A program made the translations under genes and the position numbers. DNA of 64,000 nt from Marinihelvus sp036351115 (GTDB lineage: Bacteria > Pseudomonadota > Gammaproteobacteria > Xanthomonadales > SZUA-36): assembly GCA_036351115.1 (NCBI GenBank), contig JAZBOL010000097.1, positions 29,184 to 93,183 on the forward strand, given 5' to 3'. Position 1 is the first letter of the stretch. Each line of letters opens with the position of its first letter. Positions 27,470 to 36,889 of the stretch are shown here, one piece after another. The notes below the pieces were generated by a model that was not told the DNA's origin, did no database searches, and worked only from the letters and a program-made list of their open reading frames with translations.

Positions 27470-28249
27470 TCAGCCGGCCTCACGCTTGCGGCGCCGGCGC
27501 AGCACTTCGCCGGCCAGGCCAAGGTAGGCCAGGGCGCCGCGCGAGCCGGGATCATAATGCAGCACGGGCAGGCCGTGGCTGGGCGCCTCGGCCACGCGCA
27601 CGTTGCGCGGCACCAGGGTTCGATAGACCCGGTCGCCGAAATTCTCCATCAGCTGGTCGGAAACCGCTTCGGAGAGGTTGTTGCGCATATCGTACATGGT
27701 GCGCAGCAGACCCTCGATTTCCAGCCTCGGATTGACGCTGTCCCTGACCTGCTCGACCGTATCGAGCAGCGCCGCGAGGCCCTCCAGGGCATAGTATTCG
27801 CACTGGATCGGAATCAGCACGCTGTTCGCCGCCGCGAGGGCGTTCAGGGTCAGCAGGTTCAGGGAAGGCGGACAGTCGATGATGATCCATCCGTAACGCG
27901 GCGCCACTGCCTCGAGCGCGTCGCGCAGGATGTACTCCCGCCCGTCCCGCGTCATGAGCTCGAATTCCGCTGCCCCGAGGTCGCCATTCGACGGCAGCAG
28001 GTCGAAGGCAAGGCGCTCCGGACTCACGAGCGCATCCTGGAGCGCACAGTCGCCGACCATGACGTCGACCGCCGTTCTCTCCAGGGCGCGCGTGTCCACG
28101 CCGCACCCCGTGGACGCATTGCCCTGCGGATCGAAATCCACGAGCAGCACGCGGTAGTTCATGTCCGCGAGCGCCGCCGCGAGGTTGACGCAGGTGGTGG
28201 TTTTGCCGACGCCGCCCTTCTGGTTGGCGACTGCGATGATCCGGGCCAT
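27470..28249 (-). CDS. parA: Chromosome partitioning ATPase ParA (Soj)
   Basis: 259 aa. The deviant Walker A is NQKGGVGKTTTCVN, Walker A-prime is VLLVDFDPQGNASTG, and Walker B is YGWIIIDCPPS. It is an ATP-dependent DNA-binding partner of ParB. The start lies two bases after the rsmG stop, and parB follows. Confidence 0.95.
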   Translation of the reverse strand: MARIIAVANQKGGVGKTTTCVNLAAALADMNYRVLLVDFDPQGNASTGCGVDTRALERTAVDVMVGDCALQDALVSPERLAFDLLPSNGDLGAAEFELMTRDGREYILRDALEAVAPRYGWIIIDCPPSLNLLTLNALAAANSVLIPIQCEYYALEGLAALLDTVEQVRDSVNPRLEIEGLLRTMYDMRNNLSEAVSDQLMENFGDRVYRTLVPRNVRVAEAPSHGLPVLHYDPGSRGALAYLGLAGEVLRRRRKREAG

Positions 28250-28251
28250 GG

Positions 28252-28851
28252 TTATGTTCTGTTCTCAGTCTTCGGTAACGGCTCCAGGGTGAGCGTCACC
28301 TGGTGGCGTTCAGCCTCGAGCCCGGGCACATCGAGGGCCTCGACCCCGACGAGGCGCACCCACGCGGGCAACGCCTCGAGCTCCTGTTGTCGCAACTGCC
28401 CTTTCATGGCGACGAGCCGAGTGTCCGGACCCGCGAGGTGCCTCGTCAGCCTGGCGAAATCCCCGAGCGAGCTGAACGCCCGGGACACGATGGTACTGAA
28501 CTGCAAGCGGGGTGAGAAGGACTCGACCCGTCCGTGAATCGCCTCCACCTGGGCCAGGCCAAGCTCCCGGATGACGTGCCCGAGGAATCGCACCTTTTTT
28601 CCCGCGCTGTCGATGAGCACCGTGGGCCGCTCCGGCTCGAGAATCGCCAACGGCAATCCGGGGAATCCCGCCCCCGTCCCCACGTCGAGCAGGGGCCCGT
28701 CGCCCACGGCCGCGTGGATGGCGAGGGAATCGAGGAGGTGGCGCGTGACCAGGTGGTCGAACTCACCGGGCGCGACGAGGTTGTAGGTGCGACCCCAGCG
28801 GCGCAACAGGTCGAGGTGACGCAGCCATCGATCCACCGCTCGGGGCTCCAC
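28252..28851 (-). CDS. rsmG: 16S rRNA (guanine527-N7)-methyltransferase
   Basis: 199 aa from the GTG at 28851. It has RWGRTYNLVAPGE, HLLDSL, the SAM motif DVGTGAGFPGLPLAI, DSAGKKVRFLG and VSRAFSSL, all typical of RsmG (GidB). In-frame homology to the usual N-terminal helix (LEAGLEALGLAV) continues about 15 codons upstream to a stop near 28934, yet that stretch has no ATG, GTG or TTG. The true start may be non-canonical, or the N-terminus is shortened. mnmG, the usual upstream neighbour, is replaced by a lipoprotein gene. Confidence 0.9.
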   Translation of the reverse strand: MEPRAVDRWLRHLDLLRRWGRTYNLVAPGEFDHLVTRHLLDSLAIHAAVGDGPLLDVGTGAGFPGLPLAILEPERPTVLIDSAGKKVRFLGHVIRELGLAQVEAIHGRVESFSPRLQFSTIVSRAFSSLGDFARLTRHLAGPDTRLVAMKGQLRQQELEALPAWVRLVGVEALDVPGLEAERHQVTLTLEPLPKTENRT

Positions 28852-28915
28852 CGCCAGGCCAAGCGCTTCCAGCCCGGCCTCGAGGGTGGTCCGTTCCGGA
28901 TTCTGGTCCTGGCCT

Positions 28916-29536
28916 TCAGATCTGGTCAGAGCGCTTCATCTGCTTGACGATGCGGTCACTGAGGCGGGCGGCGACATCCTGGTACTCGATGTCCTCGCTC
29001 TGGGTCACCATGCTCCAGACCCGCTCGATCCGCCGGACATCAACGTACAGCGTCTCCAGCATGAGCTCGGTGGTCCGGTCTTCCCAGCCCGGCCCCTCGC
29101 GCACGGTGTACACGTCATAGAAGTACGGGCTGTACCAGCCGCCGACCCCGGTCCCCACGTTCTGCAGCCAGTAATCGGCGCGCTCATACCCTGCACTGGC
29201 GCCGCCGCCGATAATGAAGACGACAATGAGGCCGTCCGCATTGCCGTTGCGCAGGGCCTTCTCCACGTTTTCACGGGTCAGTTGGCCCCGCATGCCGGGC
29301 AGCTCGGCGCTCTCCACGGCGTTGGCGCCCGCGTCCCGGAGCTTTGCAACGATATCGCGCTCGATCACGAGGCGCTGCAGGTCATCGGGCCAGGCGACGA
29401 GGACAGCCACTTTCTCCGGCGCCTCGGGCTCGATCGTCTCCGACTGCCAGGTGTCCACCACCTTGGTGGTGCCGCAGGCGGAGAGGGTCAGGGCGGCGGC
29501 CGCGAGGAGCAGGCCGCGCAGGTTTCGATAGGTCAT
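28916..29536 (-). CDS. DUF4136-like lipoprotein
   Basis: 206 aa from the ATG at 29536. MTYRNLRGLLLAAAALTLSAC is a lipoprotein signal with lipobox LSAC, lipidation Cys at residue 21. The body has a Rossmann-like start (EKVAVLVAWPDDLQRLVIERDI) and a Gly/Tyr-rich middle (GGGASAGYERADYW, GGWYSPYFYDVY), resembling DUF4136-type envelope lipoproteins; that name is tentative. No enzyme motif seen. It lies 29 bases after oppF in the same direction, so it could be the tail of that transcript. Confidence 0.72.
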   Translation of the reverse strand: MTYRNLRGLLLAAAALTLSACGTTKVVDTWQSETIEPEAPEKVAVLVAWPDDLQRLVIERDIVAKLRDAGANAVESAELPGMRGQLTRENVEKALRNGNADGLIVVFIIGGGASAGYERADYWLQNVGTGVGGWYSPYFYDVYTVREGPGWEDRTTELMLETLYVDVRRIERVWSMVTQSEDIEYQDVAARLSDRIVKQMKRSDQI

Positions 29537-29565
29537 ATGGGTATTCCGAAAGATCGTGAACCGCA

Positions 29566-30624
29566 TTATACGGCGACCGGGTCGTCCTTGACGATGGTCA
29601 GGTCCAGCTCCTCCGCCCGGTGGCACGCCACCCAGTCACCCTCGGCCAGGCGACGCAGGGGGGGCACCTCGAGCGTGCACCGCTTCACGGCATAGGGGCA
29701 GCGCGTGTGAAAAACGCACCCGCTCGGCGGGTTGAGCGGCGATGGCATGTCTCCCACGAGGCCCGTGTCACGGTCCCGCAGGTTGAGTGACGGATCGGGA
29801 ATCGGGACGGATTTGACCAGCGCACTCGTGTACGGGTGCCGGGGCCTGTCGTAAATGCGGCTCGCGCCCGCCACTTCGACGGCCCGGCCCAGGTACATGA
29901 CCATCACCCGGTCCGAGATGTGGCGCACCACCGCCAGGTCGTGGGCGATGAAAATCAGCGACAGGGACAGCTTGCGCTGAAGGTCCTTGAGCAGGTTGAT
30001 GATCTGCGCCTGGATGCTCACGTCCAGCGCGCTCACCGGCTCGTCGCAAATGATAAGGCGGGGGTTGAGCACGAGGGCCCGGGCGATGCCGATACGCTGG
30101 CACTGCCCCCCGGAAAACTCGTGGGGATAGCGGTTGATCTGGTTCGGCAACAGGCCGACCATTTTCATCATGCCGCGGACCCGCTCCTCGACCTGCACCC
30201 GGGCAAACTTGGGAAAAAAGGTCCAGAGCGGTTCGGCGATGATCTCGCCGACGGTGAGGCGCGGGTTCAGGGACGCCAGCGGATCCTGGAAGATCAGCTG
30301 CAGCTCCTTGCGCTTCTTGCGCAGGGATTTCTCGTCGAGGCTGACCAGGTCCTCGCCCAGCCAGAGTACGCGCCCGCGGCGGGGGGGGATGAGCCCCAGC
30401 ACGGCCCGCGCCAGGGTCGACTTGCCGCACCCCGACTCCCCCACGATGCCGAGGGTCTCGCCCCGGTACAGCTCGAAGCTGACCCCGTCCACGGCCTTCA
30501 GCGTCTCCACGCGGGGGCGCAGAAGGCCGCCGGACTGGATCTCGAAGTGCACGGCGAGGTCCTGAACGCGGAGCACCGGTCGCGGTTCATCTTCCCGGTA
30601 GGTCTGGCTCGGCCGGTCCGTCAT
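29566..30624 (-). CDS. oppF: Oligopeptide ABC transporter ATP-binding protein (OppF)
   Basis: About 352 aa. Walker A is GESGCGKST, the signature FSGGQCQRIGIARAL, and Walker B LIICDEPVSALD, with a C-terminal oligo_HPY zinc-like region (GCVFHTRCPYAVKRC) found in Opp/Dpp ATPases. It starts at the ATG at 30624, which overlaps the oppD stop. It energises the importer together with OppD. Confidence 0.93.
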   Translation of the reverse strand: MTDRPSQTYREDEPRPVLRVQDLAVHFEIQSGGLLRPRVETLKAVDGVSFELYRGETLGIVGESGCGKSTLARAVLGLIPPRRGRVLWLGEDLVSLDEKSLRKKRKELQLIFQDPLASLNPRLTVGEIIAEPLWTFFPKFARVQVEERVRGMMKMVGLLPNQINRYPHEFSGGQCQRIGIARALVLNPRLIICDEPVSALDVSIQAQIINLLKDLQRKLSLSLIFIAHDLAVVRHISDRVMVMYLGRAVEVAGASRIYDRPRHPYTSALVKSVPIPDPSLNLRDRDTGLVGDMPSPLNPPSGCVFHTRCPYAVKRCTLEVPPLRRLAEGDWVACHRAEELDLTIVKDDPVAV

Positions 30625-31583
30625 GCACCCGGCTCCAGGAAGCACCGTTTCTGCCGGCCATCCGGCAGCGTTTCGAGCGGCGGCAGGTCGGCGCAGGCAT
30701 CGAAGGCCCGGGTGCACCGGTCGCGAAAACTGCAGCCATCTGGCAGGGACAGCAGGTTCGGCGGATTGCCCGGTATCGCGTGCAGCTCGTGATCCCGGCG
30801 ATCGAGCCGGGGCACGGATTCGATGAGCCCCCGGGTATAAGGATGGAGCGGATCGTTGTAGATCTGCGCCACCGTGCCGTACTCCACCACCTGGCCGGCG
30901 TACATCACCAGCACCTTGTCACTCGTGCCCGCCACGACGCCGAGGTCGTGGGTGATGAGGATGGACGCCATGTTCGACCGGGCGGTGACTTCCGCGACCA
31001 GCTGCGCGATCTGCACCTGCACGGTCACGTCGAGCGCCGTCGTCGGCTCGTCGGCAATGAGGATTTCCGGCTCGCACAGCAGACCCAGGGCGATCATGAT
31101 GCGCTGGCGCATGCCGCCGGAAAACTCGTGCGGATACTGGCGGATGCGCTGCTCCGCGTCGGGAATGCGAACCGCCGTCAACATGGCGATGGCGTGGTCC
31201 CGCGCCTCGCGGCGGGACAGGCCCTGGTGGTGCATGGCCACCTCGACCATCTGCCGCTCGATGTTGAGGTAGGGGTTCAGGGAGGTCATGGGATCCTGGA
31301 AGATCATGGCGATGTCGCGGCCACGGTGCCGGTTCAACTCCTGGCGGCTCATGGCCAGCAGATCCTCGCCCTGGAACAAGGCTTCGCCCCGCGCTGTGCC
31401 GTTCTCCGCCAGCAGCCCCAGGATGGCCAGCATGGCCTGGGACTTGCCGGACCCCGACTCCCCGACGATGGCCAGGCCCTCGCCCGGCTCGAGGACGAAA
31501 TCGATGCCGCGCACCGCCTGGATCTCGCCCTCGGGCGTGTCGAAGCTGACCTCGAGATTTTTGACCTCGAGCAGCGGCATCAC
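30621..31583 (-). CDS. oppD: Oligopeptide ABC transporter ATP-binding protein (OppD)
   Basis: 320 aa. Walker A GESGSGKSQ, an unusual end where KST/KSV is common; signature FSGGMRQRIMIALGL; Walker B ILIADEPTTALD; C-terminal GCSFRDRCTRAFDAC. Start and stop both overlap its neighbours by four bases (ATGA). Confidence 0.93.
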   Translation of the reverse strand: MMPLLEVKNLEVSFDTPEGEIQAVRGIDFVLEPGEGLAIVGESGSGKSQAMLAILGLLAENGTARGEALFQGEDLLAMSRQELNRHRGRDIAMIFQDPMTSLNPYLNIERQMVEVAMHHQGLSRREARDHAIAMLTAVRIPDAEQRIRQYPHEFSGGMRQRIMIALGLLCEPEILIADEPTTALDVTVQVQIAQLVAEVTARSNMASILITHDLGVVAGTSDKVLVMYAGQVVEYGTVAQIYNDPLHPYTRGLIESVPRLDRRDHELHAIPGNPPNLLSLPDGCSFRDRCTRAFDACADLPPLETLPDGRQKRCFLEPGA

Positions 31584-32575
31584 AGGCGGTCCTTCGGGTC
31601 GAGGGCGTCCCGCAGGCCGTCACCGATGTAGTTGAAGCAGTACAGGGTGACCGTCAGGAACAGGGCCGGGAAGGCCAGGGTCCAGGGCGCCGACTCCATG
31701 TCCTGGGCGCCGTCGCTCACCAGCGCGCCCCAGGAACTCATGGGCTCCTGGACCCCCAGGCCGAGGAAGCTGAGGAACGACTCCACCAGGATGACCTGGG
31801 GGATCGTGAGCGTGACGTACACCATGACAACGCCCAGCAGGTTCGGGACGATGTGGCGGCTGATGATCGCGCGGTTCTCGACCCCGCACGCCCGCGCCGC
31901 CTCCACGTACTCCATACGCTTGAGGCCCAGGGTCTGGCCGCGCACGATGCGCGCCATGTCCAGCCAGTTGACGGCCCCGATGGCAATGAAGATCAACACG
32001 ATGTGCCGCCCGAACACCACCATGAGCAGAATGACGAAGAACATGAAGGGCAAGGCGTAGACGATATCCACGATGCGCATCATGACCCGGTCCGTGACGC
32101 CCCCGTAGTAGCCGGCGATGGCGCCGTAGGTCACGCCGATGAAGAGGCTGACCAGCGTGGAAACGAAGCCGACCAGCAGGGAGATGCGGCCGCCTTCGAG
32201 TGTACGCACCAGGATGTCCCGGCCCACCGCATCGGTGCCGAACCAGTGACCGTTGGCGAGGCTCGGCGGTGAGTTGGTGTGGTCCCAGTCCGTGAAATCC
32301 ATGTCCCAGCTGATCAGCATGGGCCCGAACACCACCGCGAGGATCATGAGGCCCATGATGACGGCGCTGGTCACGGCGGCCCGGTTGCGCAGCAGCCGGT
32401 GCCAGGCGTCTTCCCAGGGCGACCGTCCCTTGACGTCCCCAAGCGTGAGCGCCGCCTCGAAGGGGTCCAGGTCCGCCTTGCCGGCGCCCATCGCACCCGC
32501 CTTGCCCGGCGTTTGCGGCTCCATGACTTCCCGTCCCGGGGCCTGCCCCTCCGGAGACTGCTCAGTGCTCTTCAT
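31580..32575 (-). CDS. oppC: Oligopeptide ABC transporter permease (OppC)
   Basis: 331 aa. A 60-residue cytoplasmic N-terminus precedes the first membrane helix (SAVIMGLMILAVVFGPMLI). It has HWFGTDAVGRDILVRTLEGGRISLLVG, the usual DppC/OppC entry, and the EAA loop EAARACGVENRAIISRHIVPN. It starts 14 bases inside the end of oppB and ends overlapping oppD. Confidence 0.93.
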   Translation of the reverse strand: MKSTEQSPEGQAPGREVMEPQTPGKAGAMGAGKADLDPFEAALTLGDVKGRSPWEDAWHRLLRNRAAVTSAVIMGLMILAVVFGPMLISWDMDFTDWDHTNSPPSLANGHWFGTDAVGRDILVRTLEGGRISLLVGFVSTLVSLFIGVTYGAIAGYYGGVTDRVMMRIVDIVYALPFMFFVILLMVVFGRHIVLIFIAIGAVNWLDMARIVRGQTLGLKRMEYVEAARACGVENRAIISRHIVPNLLGVVMVYVTLTIPQVILVESFLSFLGLGVQEPMSSWGALVSDGAQDMESAPWTLAFPALFLTVTLYCFNYIGDGLRDALDPKDRL

Positions 32576-33506
32576 AGCGGATCCGCGGGTCGAGCAGCGC
32601 GTAGAGCATATCGACGATGAAGTTCAGCAAAATGATCAGCGCACCGTAGAAAATCACCACGCCCATGACCAGCGTGTAATCCCGATTGAGGGCGCCCTGG
32701 ACGAAGTAGCTGCCCAGGCCGGGAATGGAAAAGATGCGCTCCACCACCACGGAACCCGTGATCAGCGCCGCCGTGGCCGGTCCCATGTAGGAGATGACCG
32801 GCAACAGGGCCGGCTTCAGGGCGTGGCGCAGGATCACCTGGCGCTCAGGCAGGCCCTTCGCCCGCGCCGTGCGGATGAAGTCGCTGTGCAGCACCTCGAT
32901 CATGCTGCCGCGCATGAGCCGGGCGATGTAGGCGATCACCGGCAGAGCGAGGGTCACCACCGGCAGCACGGCGCTCTGCCAGGTCCAGTCCCAGCCGCCG
33001 GCCGGCAGCCAGCCGGCATACACCGCGAACACCAGAATCAGCACCGGGGCGATCACGAAATTGGGAATGGACACGCCCAGCATGGCGAAGCCCATGGTGG
33101 TGAAGTCCGCGGCGCTGTTCTGCCGCAAGGCGGCCCCGATGCCGATGCTGACGCCGACCACGAAGCCGATGAGCATCGCGATGCCGCCGATGGTCAGCGA
33201 CACGGGGAACCCCTGGGCGATCAGTTCGTTGACCGTCCAGTCGCGGTACTGGAACGACGGACCGAAATCCAGCACCAGCACGTTGCCCAGGTAGCGAAAG
33301 TACTGCTGCAGCAGCGGTTCGTCGAGGTGGTACTCGGCTTCCAGGTTGGCCTGGATTTCCGGCGGGAGCGCCTTCTCACCGTCAAAGGGCCCACCCGGAG
33401 CCACGCGCACGAGGAAGAACACCGCCGTGATGAGCAGGAGCAGGGTCGGCAGCACGCCCAGCAGGCGCTGGGTCACGTGCCGCATCATGCCCTGGTCCAG
33501 GGTCAC
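32562..33506 (-). CDS. oppB: Oligopeptide ABC transporter permease (OppB)
   Basis: 314 aa with six predicted helices. The EAA loop is IRTARAKGLPERQVILRHALKPALLP, followed by GSVVVERIFSIPGLG, all typical of OppB/DppB. Its start overlaps the stop of the first binding-protein gene (ATGA). Confidence 0.93.
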   Translation of the reverse strand: MTLDQGMMRHVTQRLLGVLPTLLLLITAVFFLVRVAPGGPFDGEKALPPEIQANLEAEYHLDEPLLQQYFRYLGNVLVLDFGPSFQYRDWTVNELIAQGFPVSLTIGGIAMLIGFVVGVSIGIGAALRQNSAADFTTMGFAMLGVSIPNFVIAPVLILVFAVYAGWLPAGGWDWTWQSAVLPVVTLALPVIAYIARLMRGSMIEVLHSDFIRTARAKGLPERQVILRHALKPALLPVISYMGPATAALITGSVVVERIFSIPGLGSYFVQGALNRDYTLVMGVVIFYGALIILLNFIVDMLYALLDPRIRYEEH

Positions 33507-35245
33507 GGCTGCGCGTCACCCGGCGCCCGGGAACGCAACAGGAACATGTGCTTGCTGTAGTGGTGGTCCATGACGTTGTTTTCCCAGCCCCGGAGATGCG
33601 GATCCACCAGGCGCTTGGTCACGTAGGTGTAGATCGGGATGATCGGGGCCTGCTCCAGCAGTACCCGTTCCGCCTCTTCCATGAGCCGGCGCCGCCTTGC
33701 GGGAATGCGTTCGGCGGCAATCTCGTCCAGGAGGGAATCATACAGGGAGTCACTGAAGCCGAAATCGTTCTGCCCATGCCCGGTGCGGAACAGCTGGAGG
33801 AAACTGTAGGGGTCGGCGTAATCACCGATCCATCCCGCGCGGAAAACCTGGGTCAGCACCTTCTGCGACCGGTTCTGGAGAAACACCTTCCACTCCTCGT
33901 TGATCAGGGTCGTCTCGACGCCCAGCACCTGCTTCCAGAGAGAGGCCACGGCGAGGGCGATCTTCTTGTGATTCTCGCTCGTGTTGTACCGGATCTCGAT
34001 GCGCAGGGGGTCGCTTTCCGTGAAGCCCGCTGCCGCATAGAGGCGCCGGGCCTCCGCATTACGCTCTTCCTGGGTCCAGCCGGCGTACTCCGGCAGGGGT
34101 GACTGGTATTCGCCGATGCCCGGAGGCACGAGGACAAAAGCCGGTTGCTCGCCAAACTGCGTGACCTTTTCGGTGATCAGATCCCGGTCCACGGCGAGCA
34201 CCAGGGCCTTCCGCAGCAGCGGGCTCTCGATGAAGGGCTCACGCTCCAGGTTGAAGCCGAAGAAGTAGGAACCCAGCCACGGCGTGACCACGAGTTCTTC
34301 CGGGTAGTTCTTCCGCAACCACTGAAACTGGTTGTTCGGGACCTCGAAGGTCCAGTGCAGAACCCCGGCGCGGAACTGCTTGAGTTCCGTGGACTGGTCT
34401 TCCAGCGGGTAGTACACCACCGAGTCGATCAGCGTGTTGCCGTCATCCCAGTAGTTGACATTGCGGTTCAACTCGATGCGGGACCGGACGACCCAGTCCA
34501 CCAGCGTGTAGGCGCCATTGGACACGAGATTGCCCGGCCGGGAAAAGCGGGGGCCGTGCTGCTCGATGCTCGGCCGATGGACCGGATAGGTGGCCGAGTG
34601 GGTCAGAAGTCCGAGAAAGTACGGCGTCGGATCGGAAAGGCGAATCTGCAGCGTGTGCTCGTCCAGGGCCTGGACCCCCAGGGCTTCGGCTGGCTCCTGG
34701 CCGGAGATCACCGCCGCAGCGTTCTCGATGGGCAGGAGCATGTTGGCGGCATTCGACGCGGTGGCCGGATCGGCGCTGCGCCGAAGCGACCAGACGAAGT
34801 CCTCCGCGAGCAGCGGGTCCCCATTGGACCAGCGGGCGTCGCGGCGCAGGTAAAACGTGTAGGTCAGGCCGTCCCGGCTGATGTTCCAGCGCATGGCAAC
34901 CCCCGGGACGATGCGCCCGTCGGGCGCTTCGGCGGTCAGCCCCTCGAACAGGTCCCGCAGGATGTTCGCGGCCGGCACACCGTCCGCCAGGTGCGGGTCC
35001 AGGGTCTGTGGCTCCTGGCCGTTGCCCCGGTGGAGCACCTGGCGCTCAGCGAGCACCGCCGGATCCGGGCGCCCGTCCTCCGTAAGCACCAGGGCCACGG
35101 GTTCGGCCTGGCGATCCCGGGGGCCGGCACCGGGTTCCGGACCGTCACCGCAGGCGGCCAGCAGGCCGGCGGCGCAGAACGCGAGCCCGATGCGGCGCCA
35201 CCGGGCGCCGGCGAGAGCGGTCTGTCGGGCCAGGTTTCGGCTCAC
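33503..35245 (-). CDS. Peptide-binding lipoprotein (OppA-like, copy nearest permeases)
   Basis: About 580 aa from a GTG at 35245 that overlaps the preceding stop (GTGA). The signal ends in a lipobox LLAAC near residue 33. SBP_bac_5 hallmarks: GNGQEPQTLDPHLADGVPAANILRDLFEGL, WSNGDPLLAEDFVWSLRR, and ALVLAVDRDLITEK. It delivers oligopeptides to OppBCDF. I left the open frame upstream of 35245 out, because it overlaps the other binding-protein gene. Confidence 0.9.
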   Translation of the reverse strand: MSRNLARQTALAGARWRRIGLAFCAAGLLAACGDGPEPGAGPRDRQAEPVALVLTEDGRPDPAVLAERQVLHRGNGQEPQTLDPHLADGVPAANILRDLFEGLTAEAPDGRIVPGVAMRWNISRDGLTYTFYLRRDARWSNGDPLLAEDFVWSLRRSADPATASNAANMLLPIENAAAVISGQEPAEALGVQALDEHTLQIRLSDPTPYFLGLLTHSATYPVHRPSIEQHGPRFSRPGNLVSNGAYTLVDWVVRSRIELNRNVNYWDDGNTLIDSVVYYPLEDQSTELKQFRAGVLHWTFEVPNNQFQWLRKNYPEELVVTPWLGSYFFGFNLEREPFIESPLLRKALVLAVDRDLITEKVTQFGEQPAFVLVPPGIGEYQSPLPEYAGWTQEERNAEARRLYAAAGFTESDPLRIEIRYNTSENHKKIALAVASLWKQVLGVETTLINEEWKVFLQNRSQKVLTQVFRAGWIGDYADPYSFLQLFRTGHGQNDFGFSDSLYDSLLDEIAAERIPARRRRLMEEAERVLLEQAPIIPIYTYVTKRLVDPHLRGWENNVMDHHYSKHMFLLRSRAPGDAQP

Positions 35246-36843
35246 GGTTCCCCCAGGTCCAGGTAGCGCGACAGGTGCACGTCGCGCGGATTGTCCACGT
35301 AGCCCCGCACCCGTGGATCGACGAGGTGCCGGGACACGTAATAGTAGAGCGGGATCACGGGGGTGTCGCGCAACAGAAGGGTTTCTGCCTGCTGCAGCAG
35401 TTCCAGCCGCTGGCCGCCGCTGTAGCCGGCAGCCTGGTCGAGCAATCGGTCGTAGGCCTCGTCGGCGTAGAAGGTGTTGTTGAGCGCCTCGCCGCCACGA
35501 AAGAGATCGAGGAAGGACACCGGGTCCGCGTAGTCGGCGATCCAGCCGCCGCGAAACGCCTGGGTCAGCAGGCCCTGGCGCCGGTTGTTGACAAAGACCT
35601 TCCACTCCTCGTGGAGCAACTCGGTGCTGACCCCCAGCACCTGTTTCCACATGGCCGCAACGGCCACGGCCATGCGACGGTGCTGGGCGGAGGTGTTGAA
35701 TCTCAACTGCAGCCGCAGGGGACGTCCGTCACCGTAACCGGCGCGGGCGTACAGCTCCCGGGCCCGGGCCTCGCGCTCTGGCTTCGACAGGGATTCGGCA
35801 GGATCCCGGGGCGGACGGTAGCCCGGGAGCCCCGGCGGAACCACGGTCCAGGCCGGCACTTCACCGGCGCCCATCACCACCCGGGTCAGGGTTTCCCGGT
35901 CGATGGCCAGGGACAGGGCCCGCCGCAGGTCGGGCGCCTCGGCCAGGGGCGGACGCGACAGATTCAGGCCCAGCCAGAAACTCCCGACGTACGGAGCAAT
36001 GCGCAGGGACTCGGGAAGATTCTCCGCGAGCCAGTCGTGGCGCCCCGGCGGAATCGTCTCCGTGATGTGGATTTCCCCGGCCCGGAAGCGGGAGAGTTCG
36101 GCGCCCGGATCCTCGATGGGCAGGTAGTCGATGCGATCGAGGGCGACCGATGCAGCGCCGTGCCAGGCCGGGTTCTTCTCCAGTGCCAGGTGGGAGCGGG
36201 GCACCGCTTCGAGCAGGCGGTAGGGTCCACTCACCGGGCGCTCCAGTACCTCTTCCCCAGCCCGGGGATGCAGGGCGAAACTCACCGGGTGGGCCAGCAA
36301 TTCGGGAAACCAGGGCGTGGGCTGCTCCAGCACGATCTCGAGCGTCCGGCCATCCAGGGCGTGAATGCCCAGGCTATCCGGATCCTGCCGACCGGCGATG
36401 ATGGCGCGGGCGCCCGCCACGGGGGCCAGGAGGCTCGCCGTCCGCGCCTGGGTCGCCGGGGCGACCGCGGCACGCCAGCCCAGCACGAAGTGGTCCGCCT
36501 CGAGGGCGTCGCCGTTCGACCACCGCAGGCCGGGGCGCAGCGTGAAGCGGTATCGTGTCCCCGACCCGTCCACTTCCCAGCGCTCGGCGGCGCCGCCGAT
36601 GAGCTCCCCGCCCGCATCGAAGGTCACCAGGCCTTCGTGCAGGTCACGCAGCACCTGCAGGGCGGCAAGCCCCTGGGCCTGGTGAATATCCAGGGAATCG
36701 GGTTCCGGGCCGAGCCCGCGGCGCAGCACATCATCGTCCGCCTGGAGCGGGGGAATCGCGAGCCCCCAGCACAGCAGGATACCGGGCAGGAAGCGCAGCC
36801 AGTGTTTGGTCCGGGACATGGTGGAATTCGGGCGATCGTCCAT
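35242..36843 (-). CDS. Second OppA-like periplasmic peptide-binding protein
   Basis: About 533 aa and clearly paralogous to the downstream gene: GLGPEPDSLDIHQAQGLAALQVLRDLHEGL, WSNGDALEADHFVLGWR and RRALSLAIDRETLTR are matching segments. It has a Sec signal (WLRFLPGILLCWGLAIPPLQADD) but no lipobox, so it should be soluble in the periplasm. I use the ATG at 36843, preceded by AGGA at slightly long spacing; an ATG at 36819 lacks a site but gives a shorter signal peptide. First gene of the opp unit, divergent from gshA. Confidence 0.87.
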   Translation of the reverse strand: MDDRPNSTMSRTKHWLRFLPGILLCWGLAIPPLQADDDVLRRGLGPEPDSLDIHQAQGLAALQVLRDLHEGLVTFDAGGELIGGAAERWEVDGSGTRYRFTLRPGLRWSNGDALEADHFVLGWRAAVAPATQARTASLLAPVAGARAIIAGRQDPDSLGIHALDGRTLEIVLEQPTPWFPELLAHPVSFALHPRAGEEVLERPVSGPYRLLEAVPRSHLALEKNPAWHGAASVALDRIDYLPIEDPGAELSRFRAGEIHITETIPPGRHDWLAENLPESLRIAPYVGSFWLGLNLSRPPLAEAPDLRRALSLAIDRETLTRVVMGAGEVPAWTVVPPGLPGYRPPRDPAESLSKPEREARARELYARAGYGDGRPLRLQLRFNTSAQHRRMAVAVAAMWKQVLGVSTELLHEEWKVFVNNRRQGLLTQAFRGGWIADYADPVSFLDLFRGGEALNNTFYADEAYDRLLDQAAGYSGGQRLELLQQAETLLLRDTPVIPLYYYVSRHLVDPRVRGYVDNPRDVHLSRYLDLGEP

Positions 36844-36889
36844 CGATTGGTTTATCCTAATCCATCTGACGAATGCAGGAGCCCGGGCC

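Noticed and set aside
36806..36889. ATG start of gshA at 36806
   Set aside because: It lies across the start of the divergent opp gene, adds non-homologous residues and lacks a site; the TTG at 36890 has GCAGGAG.
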